Shown here: one piece after another, positions 17,577 through 25,672 of the stretch
Layout: each line of letters starts with the position of its first letter
How positions within the stretch are numbered: position 1 is the stretch's first letter
From: Pseudomonas sp. R28(2017)
GTDB lineage: Bacteria; Pseudomonadota; Gammaproteobacteria; Pseudomonadales; Pseudomonadaceae
NCBI RefSeq assembly: GCF_002112505.1
Contig: NZ_NEHW01000005.1
Span: 310,001 to 374,000 of the forward strand
Direction: 5' to 3'
Length of the DNA stretch: 64,000 bases
The notes under the pieces: model-generated
What the model was told of the DNA's origin: nothing
Database searches by the model: none
Seen by the model: the letters and a program-made list of their open reading frames with translations, nothing else
Made by a program: the position numbers and the translations under genes

Positions 17577-19035
17577 CGGCTTCGTCAGCCAGTGCTTCGT
17601 CCGCGAGTGCCCGCTCCAGCAGCTCGGCCGGCAGGCTCTTGCTGGCGCGGGCGCCGAGCAGCTTGAGCTGCTCGCTGCGGCTGACCAGGTTGCCGCGCCC
17701 TTCGCACAGTTTGTTGCGCGCTGCGGCGTAGGCCTTGTCGACCTGTTGCAGGCGGTTGCCCAGTTCGTCCAGGTCCTGAATGAACAGCACGAACTTGTCG
17801 TACAGCCACCCGGCGCGCTCGGCGATCTCACGGGCGTTCTGGCCCTGGCGCTCCTGCTTCCACAGGCTGTCGATGACCCGCAGGGTGGCCAGCAAGGTGG
17901 TCGGGCTGACGATCACGATCTGCCGGTCGAACGCTTCCTGGAACAGGTTGGGTTCGGCCTGCAAGGCCGCCGAGAAGGCCGCCTCGATGGGCACGAACAG
18001 CAGTACGAAATCCAGGCTGTGCAGGCCTTCGAGGCGGTTGTAGTCCTTGCTCGACAGGCCTTTGACGTGGTTGCGCAGCGATTGCACGTGCTGCTTGAGT
18101 GAGGCTTCGTCGTTGCTGCCGACAAATTGCTGGTACGCGGTGAGGCTGACCTTGGCATCGACCACCACCTGCTTGTCACCGGGCAGCATGATCAGCACGT
18201 CAGGCTGGAAGCGCTCGCCATCGGCGCTCTTCAGGCTGACCTGGGTCTGGTACTCGCGGCCTTTCTCCAGGCCGGCATGCTCCAGCACCCGCTCCAGAAT
18301 CAACTCGCCCCAGTTGCCCTGGGTCTTCTGGCCCTTGAGTGCCTGGGTGAGGTTGGTGGCTTCGTCGGACAGGCGCAGGTTGAGCTGCTGCAGGCGCTCC
18401 AGCTCCTTGCCCAGTGAGAAGCGCTCGCGGGCTTCCTGCTGGTAGCTTTCCTCGACGCGCTTTTCGAAGGCCTGGATACGCTCCTTGAGCGGGTCGAGCA
18501 ACTGGCCCAGGTGCTGCTGGCTGGTCTGGGCGAAGCGCTGCTCGCGCTCGTCGAAGATTTTCGTGGCCAGGTCGGCGAACTGGGCGCGCAGGGTGTCGCG
18601 GGCCTCCTGGAGGTCTTCCAGGCGCTGCTGATGGCTGTCCTGTTGCTCTCGCAGTTCGGCCTCCAGGCGCGCAGCCTGGGCCTCAAGACGGCGCAGTTCG
18701 GCTTCGCGCGTGGCGCGCTCGAGGTGCCAGGCGTGGGCGGCATCTCGGGCATTGTCGCGGTCGATCTGCAGCAGCTCCAGTTCACGGCCCTGGGCGGCCA
18801 GCTGGGTCTGCTTGAGGGTGTTGGCTTCGCTGAGGTCGCTCACCTCGTCGCGGCTGGCATCCAGTTGCGCCTGCAGGCCGGTCAGGGCCAGTTGCGCACT
18901 GCCCAGACGCTCTTCGAGCAGGGCCTGCTCGCCCTGACGCGCGCCCTGGCGGCGCTGCACCTGCATGACCCAACCCAGGCAAGGCAAGGCCCCTGCCACC
19001 AAGCCCAGCAGAATGCTGGTCAGATCCACTGCCAT
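17548..19035 (-). CDS. rmuC: DNA recombination protein RmuC
   Basis: 495 residues. An N-terminal membrane-anchor segment (about 6-24), a long coiled coil (about 30-205) and a PD-(D/E)xK-like nuclease core (PDVLIMLPGDKQVVVDAKVSL near 290). RmuC is thought to limit inversions at short inverted repeats, possibly as a nuclease; its biochemistry is little known. The ATG at 19035 (MAVDLTSILLG) is chosen because the hydrophobic anchor starts there. It follows the Sel1 gene by 40 bases on the same strand and converges with crbS with a 29-base overlap. Confidence 0.92.
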   Translation of the reverse strand: MAVDLTSILLGLVAGALPCLGWVMQVQRRQGARQGEQALLEERLGSAQLALTGLQAQLDASRDEVSDLSEANTLKQTQLAAQGRELELLQIDRDNARDAAHAWHLERATREAELRRLEAQAARLEAELREQQDSHQQRLEDLQEARDTLRAQFADLATKIFDEREQRFAQTSQQHLGQLLDPLKERIQAFEKRVEESYQQEARERFSLGKELERLQQLNLRLSDEATNLTQALKGQKTQGNWGELILERVLEHAGLEKGREYQTQVSLKSADGERFQPDVLIMLPGDKQVVVDAKVSLTAYQQFVGSNDEASLKQHVQSLRNHVKGLSSKDYNRLEGLHSLDFVLLFVPIEAAFSAALQAEPNLFQEAFDRQIVIVSPTTLLATLRVIDSLWKQERQGQNAREIAERAGWLYDKFVLFIQDLDELGNRLQQVDKAYAAARNKLCEGRGNLVSRSEQLKLLGARASKSLPAELLERALADEALADEAVTEPGSDGD

Positions 19036-19075
19036 GCTTACCCCGATCACAGTATTGCGAATTGAGTGCAGCTTA

Positions 19076-19435
19076 TCAGTCTGCCGGGGCGGGCGCCTGT
19101 TCCGACGCATCGGCCTGGAACAGCCGCGCATACTCCAGCTGCGCGCGCCGGTCCCCGGCCCGCGCCGCCTGACGCAGTAGCTCATGGCCAATGCGACGGT
19201 CGCGGGCATTGCCGCATTCGCGGCAGAGCATCTGCCCCAACCGGCTCTGCGCCACCACCACGCCTTCGCGCGCAGGCTGCTTGAGCAGGTGCCCGGCGAT
19301 GTGCTTGACCTGTTGCTTGTCACCCAGGCGCGGGTTGTCGAGCAGCCAGAGGGCCACTTTCAGGGAAAAGCGTTTGGGCGAGGAGGCTGACGAGGCAACA
19401 GCGGGGCTGGCGAGGGGTTTACCGCGAAACTTCAT
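19076..19435 (-). CDS. Sel1-repeat (TPR-like) small protein
   Basis: 119 residues, no signal peptide. About two Sel1/TPR-like helical repeats are visible (VVVAQSRLGQMLCRECGNARD and LLRQAARAGDRRAQLEYARLF). Such repeats mediate protein contacts; no partner is evident. It lies directly upstream of rmuC on the same strand and may share its transcript. The function is unknown. Confidence 0.75.
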   Translation of the reverse strand: MKFRGKPLASPAVASSASSPKRFSLKVALWLLDNPRLGDKQQVKHIAGHLLKQPAREGVVVAQSRLGQMLCRECGNARDRRIGHELLRQAARAGDRRAQLEYARLFQADASEQAPAPAD

Positions 19436-19643
19436 GACCGATCAGGGATGGCAACTCGAAAGGCGCGCCACTCTACTCCTTTTTTTCGTGCATGACCTGT
19501 CGATTTCTGGAGGATTGAAATTTTTTTTCGATGATTTTTTCTTGACGTTTTCGAGTGGGTGACTGGCTGGTCGGCCGGTGCCTGTCGATTGTCGGACAGT
19601 TCTCTGATTTGCTGGCACGCCCGTCCTAGAGCAAGCGCTCGGG

Positions 19644-19680
19644 ACAATCCACAGTTCCTGTGGATAACTCGGTGGACAAC
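19644..19680. promoter_or_regulatory. DnaA-box-like cluster
   Basis: TGTGGATAA at 19659-19667 is a perfect DnaA box on the minus strand (TTATCCACA). It is flanked by two imperfect ones, CAATCCACA (about 19646-19654) and the inverse of TTGTCCACC (about 19671-19679). Three within 36 bases in a non-coding, AT-rich setting is more than a chance single site. Confidence 0.5.
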
Positions 19681-20290
19681 CCCTTCAATGAGCCCGCAAA
19701 CCCCCGTGAAATGGGGCCTACAGTCAAACTGACGATTTTTTCACCAGCAAAAATTAGTGTTTTTTTTCATTGACTTAACGTGCCAGTCAAGTCATTGGCG
19801 AGCCTGAACGGGGCTGTTGCCGAGCTGTTACAAGTCATGCCACGAATGTGAACAAGTGCACCGAAAGCCTGCGTTTGGATGCACGAAATTGGCACATCGG
19901 GCCGGTTGGAGGCCAGTTGCCCCCTCTTCACATCGTGCGAAAGACACGCCATACTGCGCGGCTCGCCTGAAGAAACGTGCAACGCTTGCAATGGCCGCAC
20001 ATTTTCGGTAAGGTGCGCTCCGTTAGTACCCAAGCTGAAAGTCAATTCTGGCCACAAGCGTCCTTGCAGCCCACTCGCTCTCCCGAACGACCGCTGCTGA
20101 AACCAGGACCGGCCCACTCGATGATTCCCTCGCCAGCCCAGCGCTGTTCAAGCACGAATCAACCGGAAGATTGATCAGGATTCCACCCCGATGGCCTAGA
20201 ACCTTGGCCCCGGCGTGCTGCCTGCCTTCTGAAGTACCTACCAGTCAGCCCAAGCGCCCACACATTGATTGCGCTCTCTCTGGCTGCCCT

Positions 20291-20336
20291 GTTCCAGTCA
20301 GGTTCGTTCGTCCCTTAATAAAGGCGTCACTGGAAC
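20291..20336 (+). promoter_or_regulatory. Inverted repeat and possible ECF-type promoter before the DUF3509-like gene
   Basis: GTTCCAGT (20291-20298) is repeated inversely as ACTGGAAC (20329-20336), with an inner CCTT-aata-AAGG. The right arm overlaps GAACGT (20333-20338), which is followed after 16 bases by TCATAA (20355-20360), a weak match to a sigma-22 (AlgU) type promoter. Confidence 0.35.
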
Positions 20337-20392
20337 GTTTCTATCATGCACGGATCATAACCCCCGTGTTTAAAGCAGGAACATCCAACAAT

Positions 20393-20617
20393 ATGCAAAC
20401 TCATCATCAAATTCAGGCTGCCATTGGCACCCTCTCCCAGGCCTTCTCGCCGTTGAAGTGTCTGATCACCGCCCCACGCAAGGGCAACTTCAGTTTCACC
20501 CTGGTGGACGAACACGGCGTCGCCTGCCACACCGAACGCCTGTACCCCGAGCAGTACAGCCGCTCGGAACCGCTGCAGGCCGTGATCGCCCGCACCCGCC
20601 AATCGCTCACCGCGTGA
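20393..20617 (+). CDS. Small conserved Pseudomonas protein, DUF3509-like
   Basis: 74 residues, soluble, no signal peptide. The pattern (hydrophobic start, FTLVDEHGV strand pair, then LQAVIARTRQSL terminal helix) resembles the Pseudomonas-specific DUF3509 family of unknown function. The ATG at 20393 has AGGA 12 bases upstream. The gene stands alone after the long non-coding stretch. Its function is unknown. Confidence 0.65.
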   Translation: MQTHHQIQAAIGTLSQAFSPLKCLITAPRKGNFSFTLVDEHGVACHTERLYPEQYSRSEPLQAVIARTRQSLTA

Positions 20618-20865
20618 GTGGCGAATACCGTGGCATTCAAGGCCTGAATGGCACCGGCCGCGAGCTGCCTGATCGTTCTTGGCCTAATTGCCGCAGGGCA
20701 TATAGCGCCGTGAAGCAGGCAGCAATCGATTTAAAAACAGCCCTTTACACCACGATTATCACACTACACTTCAACTCGAGCGGCCCTTGCCGCTTCCGGC
20801 GGGCCTGACCAATCACCAGCTGCCAAGCTCCAGCGCCCGTCGGCCCTTTACTGCTCGAGGGCATC

Positions 20866-21348
20866 ATGGGTATCGCGGCGAATGAATTGTGTCAGTATGT
20901 GATCCGACCAACGCTGGTCTATCTGAATCGTCACTGCGCCAGCGCCGAGGCCCTTCTGCTGGGTATCGCGGCCAGCCAATCGGCACTCGGTTCAGCCTTG
21001 CACGACCGCCGTGGCCACGGCCTGTACCGCATTGGCGAAAGCCGTCACCAGGCTGTCTGGGACCACTTCCTTGCCCGTGACCCGGAGCTGGCCAGCCTGG
21101 TACGTGGCCTGGCCAGCCAGCACGCCTTCCTCGGCGGGCCGCACCTGGAACTCACGGTGAACCTGCGCTACTCCACCGCCATCGCCTGGATGCTCATCGA
21201 AGAGCAATCCACACCGCTGCCAGCGGCAGACGACCTGCTCGGCCTGGCACGCATCTGGCGGCAGATTTTCCACCCCCAAGGTCGCCTGCGCGACTTCACT
21301 CAGGCCTGGCAACTGTGCGTTGAGCAGAAATTGCCACAGGCATCTTAA
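20866..21348 (+). CDS. Hypothetical protein, mostly helical
   Basis: 160 residues, no signal peptide or transmembrane segment. I do not recognise the family. The sequence looks helical, with GESRHQAVWDHFLARDPELASLVRGLASQ in the middle (read as two shorter segments) and a WRQIFHPQGR motif near the end. Codon use fits the host and GAGGG lies 7 bases before the ATG, so it is likely real. It sits between the DUF3509-like gene and fadL on the same strand, with a 146-base gap to fadL. The 248-base gap before it holds one 6-bp hairpin (20779-20794) and nothing else recognisable. Confidence 0.7.
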   Translation: MGIAANELCQYVIRPTLVYLNRHCASAEALLLGIAASQSALGSALHDRRGHGLYRIGESRHQAVWDHFLARDPELASLVRGLASQHAFLGGPHLELTVNLRYSTAIAWMLIEEQSTPLPAADDLLGLARIWRQIFHPQGRLRDFTQAWQLCVEQKLPQAS

Positions 21349-21494
21349 GAAGCGTCCTACACCATTACCGGAAAAAAGGGAATTTTGGTCGGATTGTCCT
21401 ACAAAACCGCTCTATCTCCTGTGATTCAGGCTATAGCGCGGCGCGTGATTTGTTGGTAGCTTTTCGCCCCGGAGATCCCAAGGAGTTTCTAATA

Positions 21495-22760
21495 ATGAAA
21501 AAAGCAATGCTCAAAACCTCCCTCGGCGTAGCCGTTGCCCTGGCATCCAGCCAACTGTTCGCTGCCGGCTTCGCCCTCAACGAGCAAAGCATCAGCGGCA
21601 TGGGGACGGGTTTCGCGGGTCGTTCTTCCGCTGCCGATGATGCCAGCACGGTTTATGGCAACCCTGCCGGCATGTCCCGCCTGAAGCGCCAGCAAGTGAC
21701 CGTAGGGGGCGCAGCAGTCATCGCCAAGACCGACATCTCGGGCCCGGGCAGCAGCCCGCTGCCAGGAGAAACCGACGGTGACATGGTGCCAACGGTAGGG
21801 GTACCGATGGGCTACTACGTCAAGCCGCTCGATGAGCACTGGAGCGTCGGCTTCGGTGTCTACGTACCGTTCGGCCTGGTAACCGACTACGGCAGCGGCG
21901 ACGCCGCACGCTACTGGGGCAAGAAGAGCCACGTCGAGGTCATCACCTTCCAGCCAACCGTCAGCTACGCCTTCAACGACGTGGTTTCGATCGGTTTCGG
22001 CCCGACCATCAACAAAATCAAGGGCGAGCTGGGGTCGAACACCATCAACCCGCGTTCTCCTGGCGTCAATGACGGCGAAGTGAAGATCAAGGGCGACGAC
22101 ACTGCCGTCGGCTACAACATCGGTATCCTGGTTCAGGCCACTGATCGCACCCGCCTCGGCCTGACCTACCATTCGATGGTCGACTACAAGCTCGAAGGCA
22201 ATACCAAGATCAACAACGCCCTGATCGGGCCGTTCAGCGGCAGCAAGTTCGACGCGACGCTGAAGATCAAGACCCCTGAGTCGGTGGACTTCTCGGTCAC
22301 CCACGAACTGGATGACCACTGGACCTTGTACGCAGGCAGCACCTGGACCCGCTGGAGCCGCCTTAAGGACATCACCGTCAACAACGAAGTCCCGGCACCG
22401 CTGGCAGCCCAGTTCGGCACCATCAGCGAGGAGCAGAACTGGCACGACACCTGGGCGCACGCCATTGGCGCGTCCTACAAGGTCAACAAGGAGTGGGTGC
22501 TGCGTACCGGCTTCTCCGTCGACCAGTCGCCAACCAACAACACCGACCGCTCGCCACGCATCCCTACGGGTGATCGCAAGGCAATCAGCATCGGTGCCGG
22601 TTACAGCCCAACCGACGACATGACCATCGACGTGGCCTATTCCTACCTGTGGGAAGAGGACACCAAGGTCAACCTGGCAAGCCCGACCAAGGGTCGTTAC
22701 CAGGCCAAGTACGAGAACAGCGCTCACGGTATCGGTGCTTCGCTCACCTACCGTTTCTGA
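21495..22760 (+). CDS. fadL: Outer-membrane long-chain fatty acid transporter, FadL/OmpP1/TodX family
   Basis: 421 residues. The signal peptide is about 1-24, cut after LFA. The mature N-terminus AGFALNEQSISGMGTGFAG and the following DDASTVYGNPAGM are the FadL hatch-domain signatures; the rest is a beta barrel ending in a terminal phenylalanine (LTYRF). It takes up long-chain fatty acids or other hydrophobic molecules across the outer membrane. The ATG at 21495 follows AAGGAG. The AATAATGAA around the start resembles the A-rich motif bound by Hfq/Crc, which would fit catabolite repression (inference). A clear terminator follows. Confidence 0.92.
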   Translation: MKKAMLKTSLGVAVALASSQLFAAGFALNEQSISGMGTGFAGRSSAADDASTVYGNPAGMSRLKRQQVTVGGAAVIAKTDISGPGSSPLPGETDGDMVPTVGVPMGYYVKPLDEHWSVGFGVYVPFGLVTDYGSGDAARYWGKKSHVEVITFQPTVSYAFNDVVSIGFGPTINKIKGELGSNTINPRSPGVNDGEVKIKGDDTAVGYNIGILVQATDRTRLGLTYHSMVDYKLEGNTKINNALIGPFSGSKFDATLKIKTPESVDFSVTHELDDHWTLYAGSTWTRWSRLKDITVNNEVPAPLAAQFGTISEEQNWHDTWAHAIGASYKVNKEWVLRTGFSVDQSPTNNTDRSPRIPTGDRKAISIGAGYSPTDDMTIDVAYSYLWEEDTKVNLASPTKGRYQAKYENSAHGIGASLTYRF

Positions 22761-22780
22761 TTCGTATCTGCTCTGTGAGA

Positions 22781-22804
22781 AACCGCCCTCGTGGCGGTTT
22801 TTTC
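22781..22804 (+). terminator. fadL terminator
   Basis: AACCGCC-ctcgt-GGCGGTT stem followed by T6. The stop codon of the convergent LysR gene (22803-22805) lies in its T tract. Confidence 0.9.
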
Positions 22805-23732
22805 ATGCCCGCACTTGCCAGGCATCGCCCAAGGCATCGCGCAGGTAGCCCATGAATGCGCGCACTTTCGCGGTCATGGCGAAACGGTCTGCCACGCACA
22901 GGTAGATATCCATCGGCTCGGTCTGTGCATAGGCCTGGCCGCGGTCGCTGCATTCGAACAGCGGCACCAGCGCCCCCGAGGCCAGATGCGGCCTGACGAT
23001 GAACTCGGCCAAGCGGGTGATTCCACCGTCGTTGAGGGCCATCTGGGTCAGCGCGTCGATGTCGTCACTGATCAATACAGTGCCAAATTCCGCCTCGAAG
23101 CGCATGCCGTCGCGCACGAACCCCCAACGCAGGAATCGGCCGTCCACCGGGTAACGGAAAACCAGGCAGCGATGATCACGCAACACTTCGGGCGTGGTCG
23201 GCCGGCCACTGCTGGCGAGGTAACCCGGTGACGCGCAGCAGATGAACGGGATACGGGCGATGTGCCGCGCCAGCAGTTGGTCTTCCAGTTGCGGGGTGAT
23301 GCGCAAGCTGACGTCCACGTCTTCGCGGGCGTGATTGACCTTGCGATCAGTCGTTACCAATTCTATCGAAAGCAGCGGATAGCGGGCACTGAAGGCCGGG
23401 ATCAGCGGTGCCAGCACGTGGCGACCGAACGCGGACGTCGAGGCGATGCACAGCCGCCCCTGGGGTTCACTGTCGGGCGTGGTGATCGCTTGTTCGGCAA
23501 GGGCCAGGTCGCGCTCGATGTGCCTGACCCGTTCATAGTACTGGGTACCGGCAGGCGTGAGTGCCATGCTGCGGGTGGTGCGGCTGAGCAGACGCACCTG
23601 CAGATGCCCTTCAAGCCGCGCCAGGTTCTGGCTGACCGCCGCCGGGCTGAGACCGAGGTTGCGGGCGCCAGCGGCGATGCTGCCGGCTTCGACCACCTTG
23701 ATGAAGCTGCGGATGGCGTTGAGCAGATCCAT
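22803..23732 (-). CDS. LysR-family transcriptional regulator
   Basis: 309 residues. Winged helix at about 1-60 (SIAAGARNLGLSPAAVSQNLARLE), then a periplasmic-binding-protein-like effector domain. It is divergent from the DUF2798 gene with 113 bases between, so it most likely regulates that gene, with autoregulation from the shared spacer. The effector is unknown. Confidence 0.9.
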   Translation of the reverse strand: MDLLNAIRSFIKVVEAGSIAAGARNLGLSPAAVSQNLARLEGHLQVRLLSRTTRSMALTPAGTQYYERVRHIERDLALAEQAITTPDSEPQGRLCIASTSAFGRHVLAPLIPAFSARYPLLSIELVTTDRKVNHAREDVDVSLRITPQLEDQLLARHIARIPFICCASPGYLASSGRPTTPEVLRDHRCLVFRYPVDGRFLRWGFVRDGMRFEAEFGTVLISDDIDALTQMALNDGGITRLAEFIVRPHLASGALVPLFECSDRGQAYAQTEPMDIYLCVADRFAMTAKVRAFMGYLRDALGDAWQVRA

Positions 23733-23845
23733 GGCGAGCTCTTCGATTCGTAATAATCTCTTTATAAAGAACTCAATCGAGCGGGTCTACAGCCGCTGCC
23801 GGGGCATTGCTAACCTGCGCCCTCAGCCAACCGTCAGGAGATCGC

Positions 23846-24106
23846 ATGAGCAATCTGTCCCACACGCGCAGCCGGCGCAAACTTCGCCCGAGCGCTACGC
23901 CGTACGTGTTCGCGTTCTACATGTCTTCGATCATGGCACTGCTGATGTGCTTCGTGATCACAGCGGCGAATGCCGGAGTGAACCCGGAATACCTGAGCAA
24001 TGTGCTGAAGGCCTACCAGCTGGCGATGCCAGTGGCATTCGTGTGCGTACTGATGGTGAGGCCGGTAGTGCTGAAACTGGTAGCAATCACAGTGCACCCA
24101 CACTGA
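23846..24106 (+). CDS. DUF2798 small membrane protein
   Basis: 86 residues. A basic N-terminus (HTRSRRKLRP) is followed by two hydrophobic helices (about 18-42 and 58-82) joined by an NPEYLSNVLKAYQ loop, as in the DUF2798 family. It is an inner-membrane protein of unknown function. The ATG at 23846 has CAGGAGA upstream. It is divergent from the LysR gene, a pairing suggesting specific regulation. Confidence 0.8.
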   Translation: MSNLSHTRSRRKLRPSATPYVFAFYMSSIMALLMCFVITAANAGVNPEYLSNVLKAYQLAMPVAFVCVLMVRPVVLKLVAITVHPH

Positions 24107-24402
24107 CCGCCCTGCCTGGCTCTTGCTCTGATTTTGCTTTTGCTTTTGCTTTTGCTTTTGCTTTTGCTTTGCTTTTGCTTTGCTTCTAAGCGCGCGGTAG
24201 TTCAGGCGACGCAGAGTGCGACTTCAGGAGGCCGAACGCAGGCGTCTGGAGGGCCAGGGTGCGTAGCACCCCTTCGGCGTAGCCGAAGGCGCGAGATGTA
24301 GACTTGCGCAGCAAGTCGTAGGCCGCGCGGGCCCGGAAGGCGCCGGAGTGAGGGGACCCCGGAGCGCAGCGCAGGGGCCGGATGATGGGAGCCGGGGTTT
24401 TT

Positions 24403-24446
24403 GGTTACTTTTTGCCCAGTCAAAAAGTAACCCGCCGTAAGGGCGG
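24403..24446. repeat. Twin hairpins in the left arm
   Basis: Hairpin 1: GGTTACTTTTTG - cccagt - CAAAAAGTAACC (24403-24432). Hairpin 2: CCGCC - gtaag - GGCGG (24432-24446). The right-arm equivalents are at 24613-24655. Confidence 0.9.
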
Positions 24447-24612
24447 AAAGGTGACTGTGCGTCGTCATCGCAAATGAATGCGCTCGTAATAATCAAAACT
24501 ACCGCATTCGAGCTTTTGGCTTTTGGCTTTTGGCTTTTGGCTTTTGGCTTTTAAAAGTGGGCTTTCAGATCAGGTTTACATTCATTCGCCATGGAGGCGC
24601 TGAATCACCTTT

Positions 24613-24655
24613 TCGCCTTTACGGCGACCTACTTTTTGACTGGGCAAAAAGTAGG
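24613..24655. repeat. Twin hairpins in the right arm (covarying with the left arm)
   Basis: Hairpin 2: TCGCC - tttac - GGCGA (24613-24627). Hairpin 1: CCTACTTTTTG - actggg - CAAAAAGTAGG (24628-24655). Compared with the left arm, paired positions have changed together (the G-T-T/A-A-C end becomes C-C/G-G, and the C-G closing pair becomes T-A), keeping both stems. Confidence 0.9.
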
Positions 24656-24951
24656 CAAAAACCCCCGCTCCCATCATCCGGCCCCTACGCTGCGCTCCGG
24701 GGTCCCCTCACTCCGGCGCCTTCCGGGCCCGCGCGGCCTACGACTTGCTGCGCAAGTCTACATCTCGCGCCTTCGGCTGCGCCGAAGGGGTGCTGCGCAC
24801 CCTGGCCCTCCAGACGCCTGCGTTCGGCCTCCTGAAGTCGCACTCTGCGTCGCCTGGACTACCGCGCACTTAGAAGCAAAAGCAGAGCAAAAGCGAAAAG
24901 CGAAAAGCGAAAAGCGAAAAGCGAAAAGCGAAAAGCGAAAAGCCGGCGTTA

Positions 24952-25503
24952 CTATGGGTGTGAAGCTATCGCTTTCTCGATCGCGGCCCTGAAGGCGGGA
25001 TCATCGGGCTTGGTCAGGCTCGAGAAGTTGCCGATCACCTTGCCCTTGCGATCCACCACGTACTTGTAGAAATTCCACTTCGGCGCGCTGCTCTGCTTCG
25101 CCAGCTCGGCGAACAGCGGTATCGCATCCTTGCCGCGCACCGCCTGGGTCTTGGTCATGGTGAAGGTCACACCGTAGTTGGCGTAGCAGACCTTGGCCGT
25201 CTTTTCGCTATCGGCGTCTTCCTGCTTGAAGTCGTTGGACGGCACACCGAGCATTTCCAGCCCCTGCTCGTGGTACTCCTTGTAGGTCGCTTCCAGCCCC
25301 TCGAACTGCGGCGCGAAACCGCAATAGCTGGCCGTGTTGACCACCACCAGCGGTTTACCGGCAAAGCGCTCGCACAAGTCGACCTGCTCCTTGCCACGCA
25401 ACTCGGGCAAGCTGCCCTGCAACACCGCCGGGCAATCGGCAGCCCAGCTGGAACTGGCGGCCAGTAGCGCCAGCAACGGCATCGTCAACCAATGAGCACG
25501 CAT
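24952..25503 (-). CDS. Secreted glutathione peroxidase-family protein
   Basis: 183 residues with a signal peptide (about 1-22, cut near SWAA-DC), so periplasmic. Peroxidatic cysteine C61 in NTASYCGF and W143-N144 (PKWNFYKY) match the catalytic tetrad. The usual glutamine of the CNQF box is aspartate here (SNDF, D91). It is likely a thiol peroxidase that uses a thioredoxin-like reductant rather than glutathione. The ATG at 25503 is preceded by GGAGG. The 3' end lies at the edge of the GCGAAAA repeat array. Confidence 0.87.
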   Translation of the reverse strand: MRAHWLTMPLLALLAASSSWAADCPAVLQGSLPELRGKEQVDLCERFAGKPLVVVNTASYCGFAPQFEGLEATYKEYHEQGLEMLGVPSNDFKQEDADSEKTAKVCYANYGVTFTMTKTQAVRGKDAIPLFAELAKQSSAPKWNFYKYVVDRKGKVIGNFSSLTKPDDPAFRAAIEKAIASHP

Positions 25504-25549
25504 CGTTCATACCTCCTGCAAGACAATCCTTGAACTTGCAGGGTAGCGC

Positions 25550-25672
25550 TTAACAAACGCTCATGCCCAGCTGCATCAATGCCAACCCGCCCCGCTGCCA
25601 GCCCCACCATACCAATGCCAGCAACACCGCCACGGCCGCCAGCAACAGCCCGCGGACCAGGTAGCGGTTCAT
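25550..25672 (-). CDS. 40-residue membrane peptide coupled to the MFS gene
   Basis: A short gene starting with the ATG at 25672-25670 that overlaps the TGA of the upstream MFS gene (ATGA, 4 bases), which implies translational coupling. It begins MNRYLVRGLLLAAVAVLLAL, a positively charged start and one transmembrane helix (about 5-24), then WWGWQRGG and a short tail ending SVC. The frame uses GC-rich Pseudomonas codons throughout. It may be a small partner of the pump or simply a coupled orphan; the function is unknown. Confidence 0.7.
   Translation of the reverse strand: MNRYLVRGLLLAAVAVLLALVWWGWQRGGLALMQLGMSVC

Larger units (their letters stand above)
19436..20392. other. 957-base gene-poor region
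   Basis: No convincing gene: open frames here lack ribosome sites and Pseudomonas codon bias. The first half is AT-rich for this genome (several T runs of 7-9 at 19480-19520 and 19761-19768). It contains a DnaA-box-like cluster (19644-19680) and, near its right end, a stem-forming inverted repeat before the small gene at 20393. A small RNA is possible but no clear terminator was found. Confidence 0.6.
24107..24951. repeat. Composite inverted-repeat element with flanking microsatellites
   Basis: 845 bases with no credible gene. In order: a TTTTGC hexamer array (24132-24183, six perfect copies then shortened ones), left arm (about 24184-24455), a heptamer array GCTTTTG x5 (24512-24546), right arm (about 24603-24876, the inverse of the left arm at roughly 90% or better by eye), and a GCGAAAA heptamer array of seven copies (24893-24941). 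Each arm contains two local hairpins whose stems differ between arms by paired changes. Both DNA strands are open over long parts of the arms, but only because of repeat composition. Confidence 0.9.

Noticed and set aside
19607..19628. TGGCACGCCCG as a sigma-54 -24 element
   Set aside because: The required GC at -12 is absent at the right spacing.
19767..20174. Several 60-116 codon frames in the gene-poor region
   Set aside because: No ribosome sites and poor codon bias; they overlap each other on both strands.
24893..24941. Regular GCGAAAA array considered as a CRISPR
   Set aside because: Units are 7 bases with no spacers; it is a simple tandem repeat.
24202..24992. Open frames of 90-130 codons inside the inverted-repeat arms
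   Set aside because: They are repeat composition read in several frames on both strands, without ribosome sites; the two arms code for the same strings in opposite directions.
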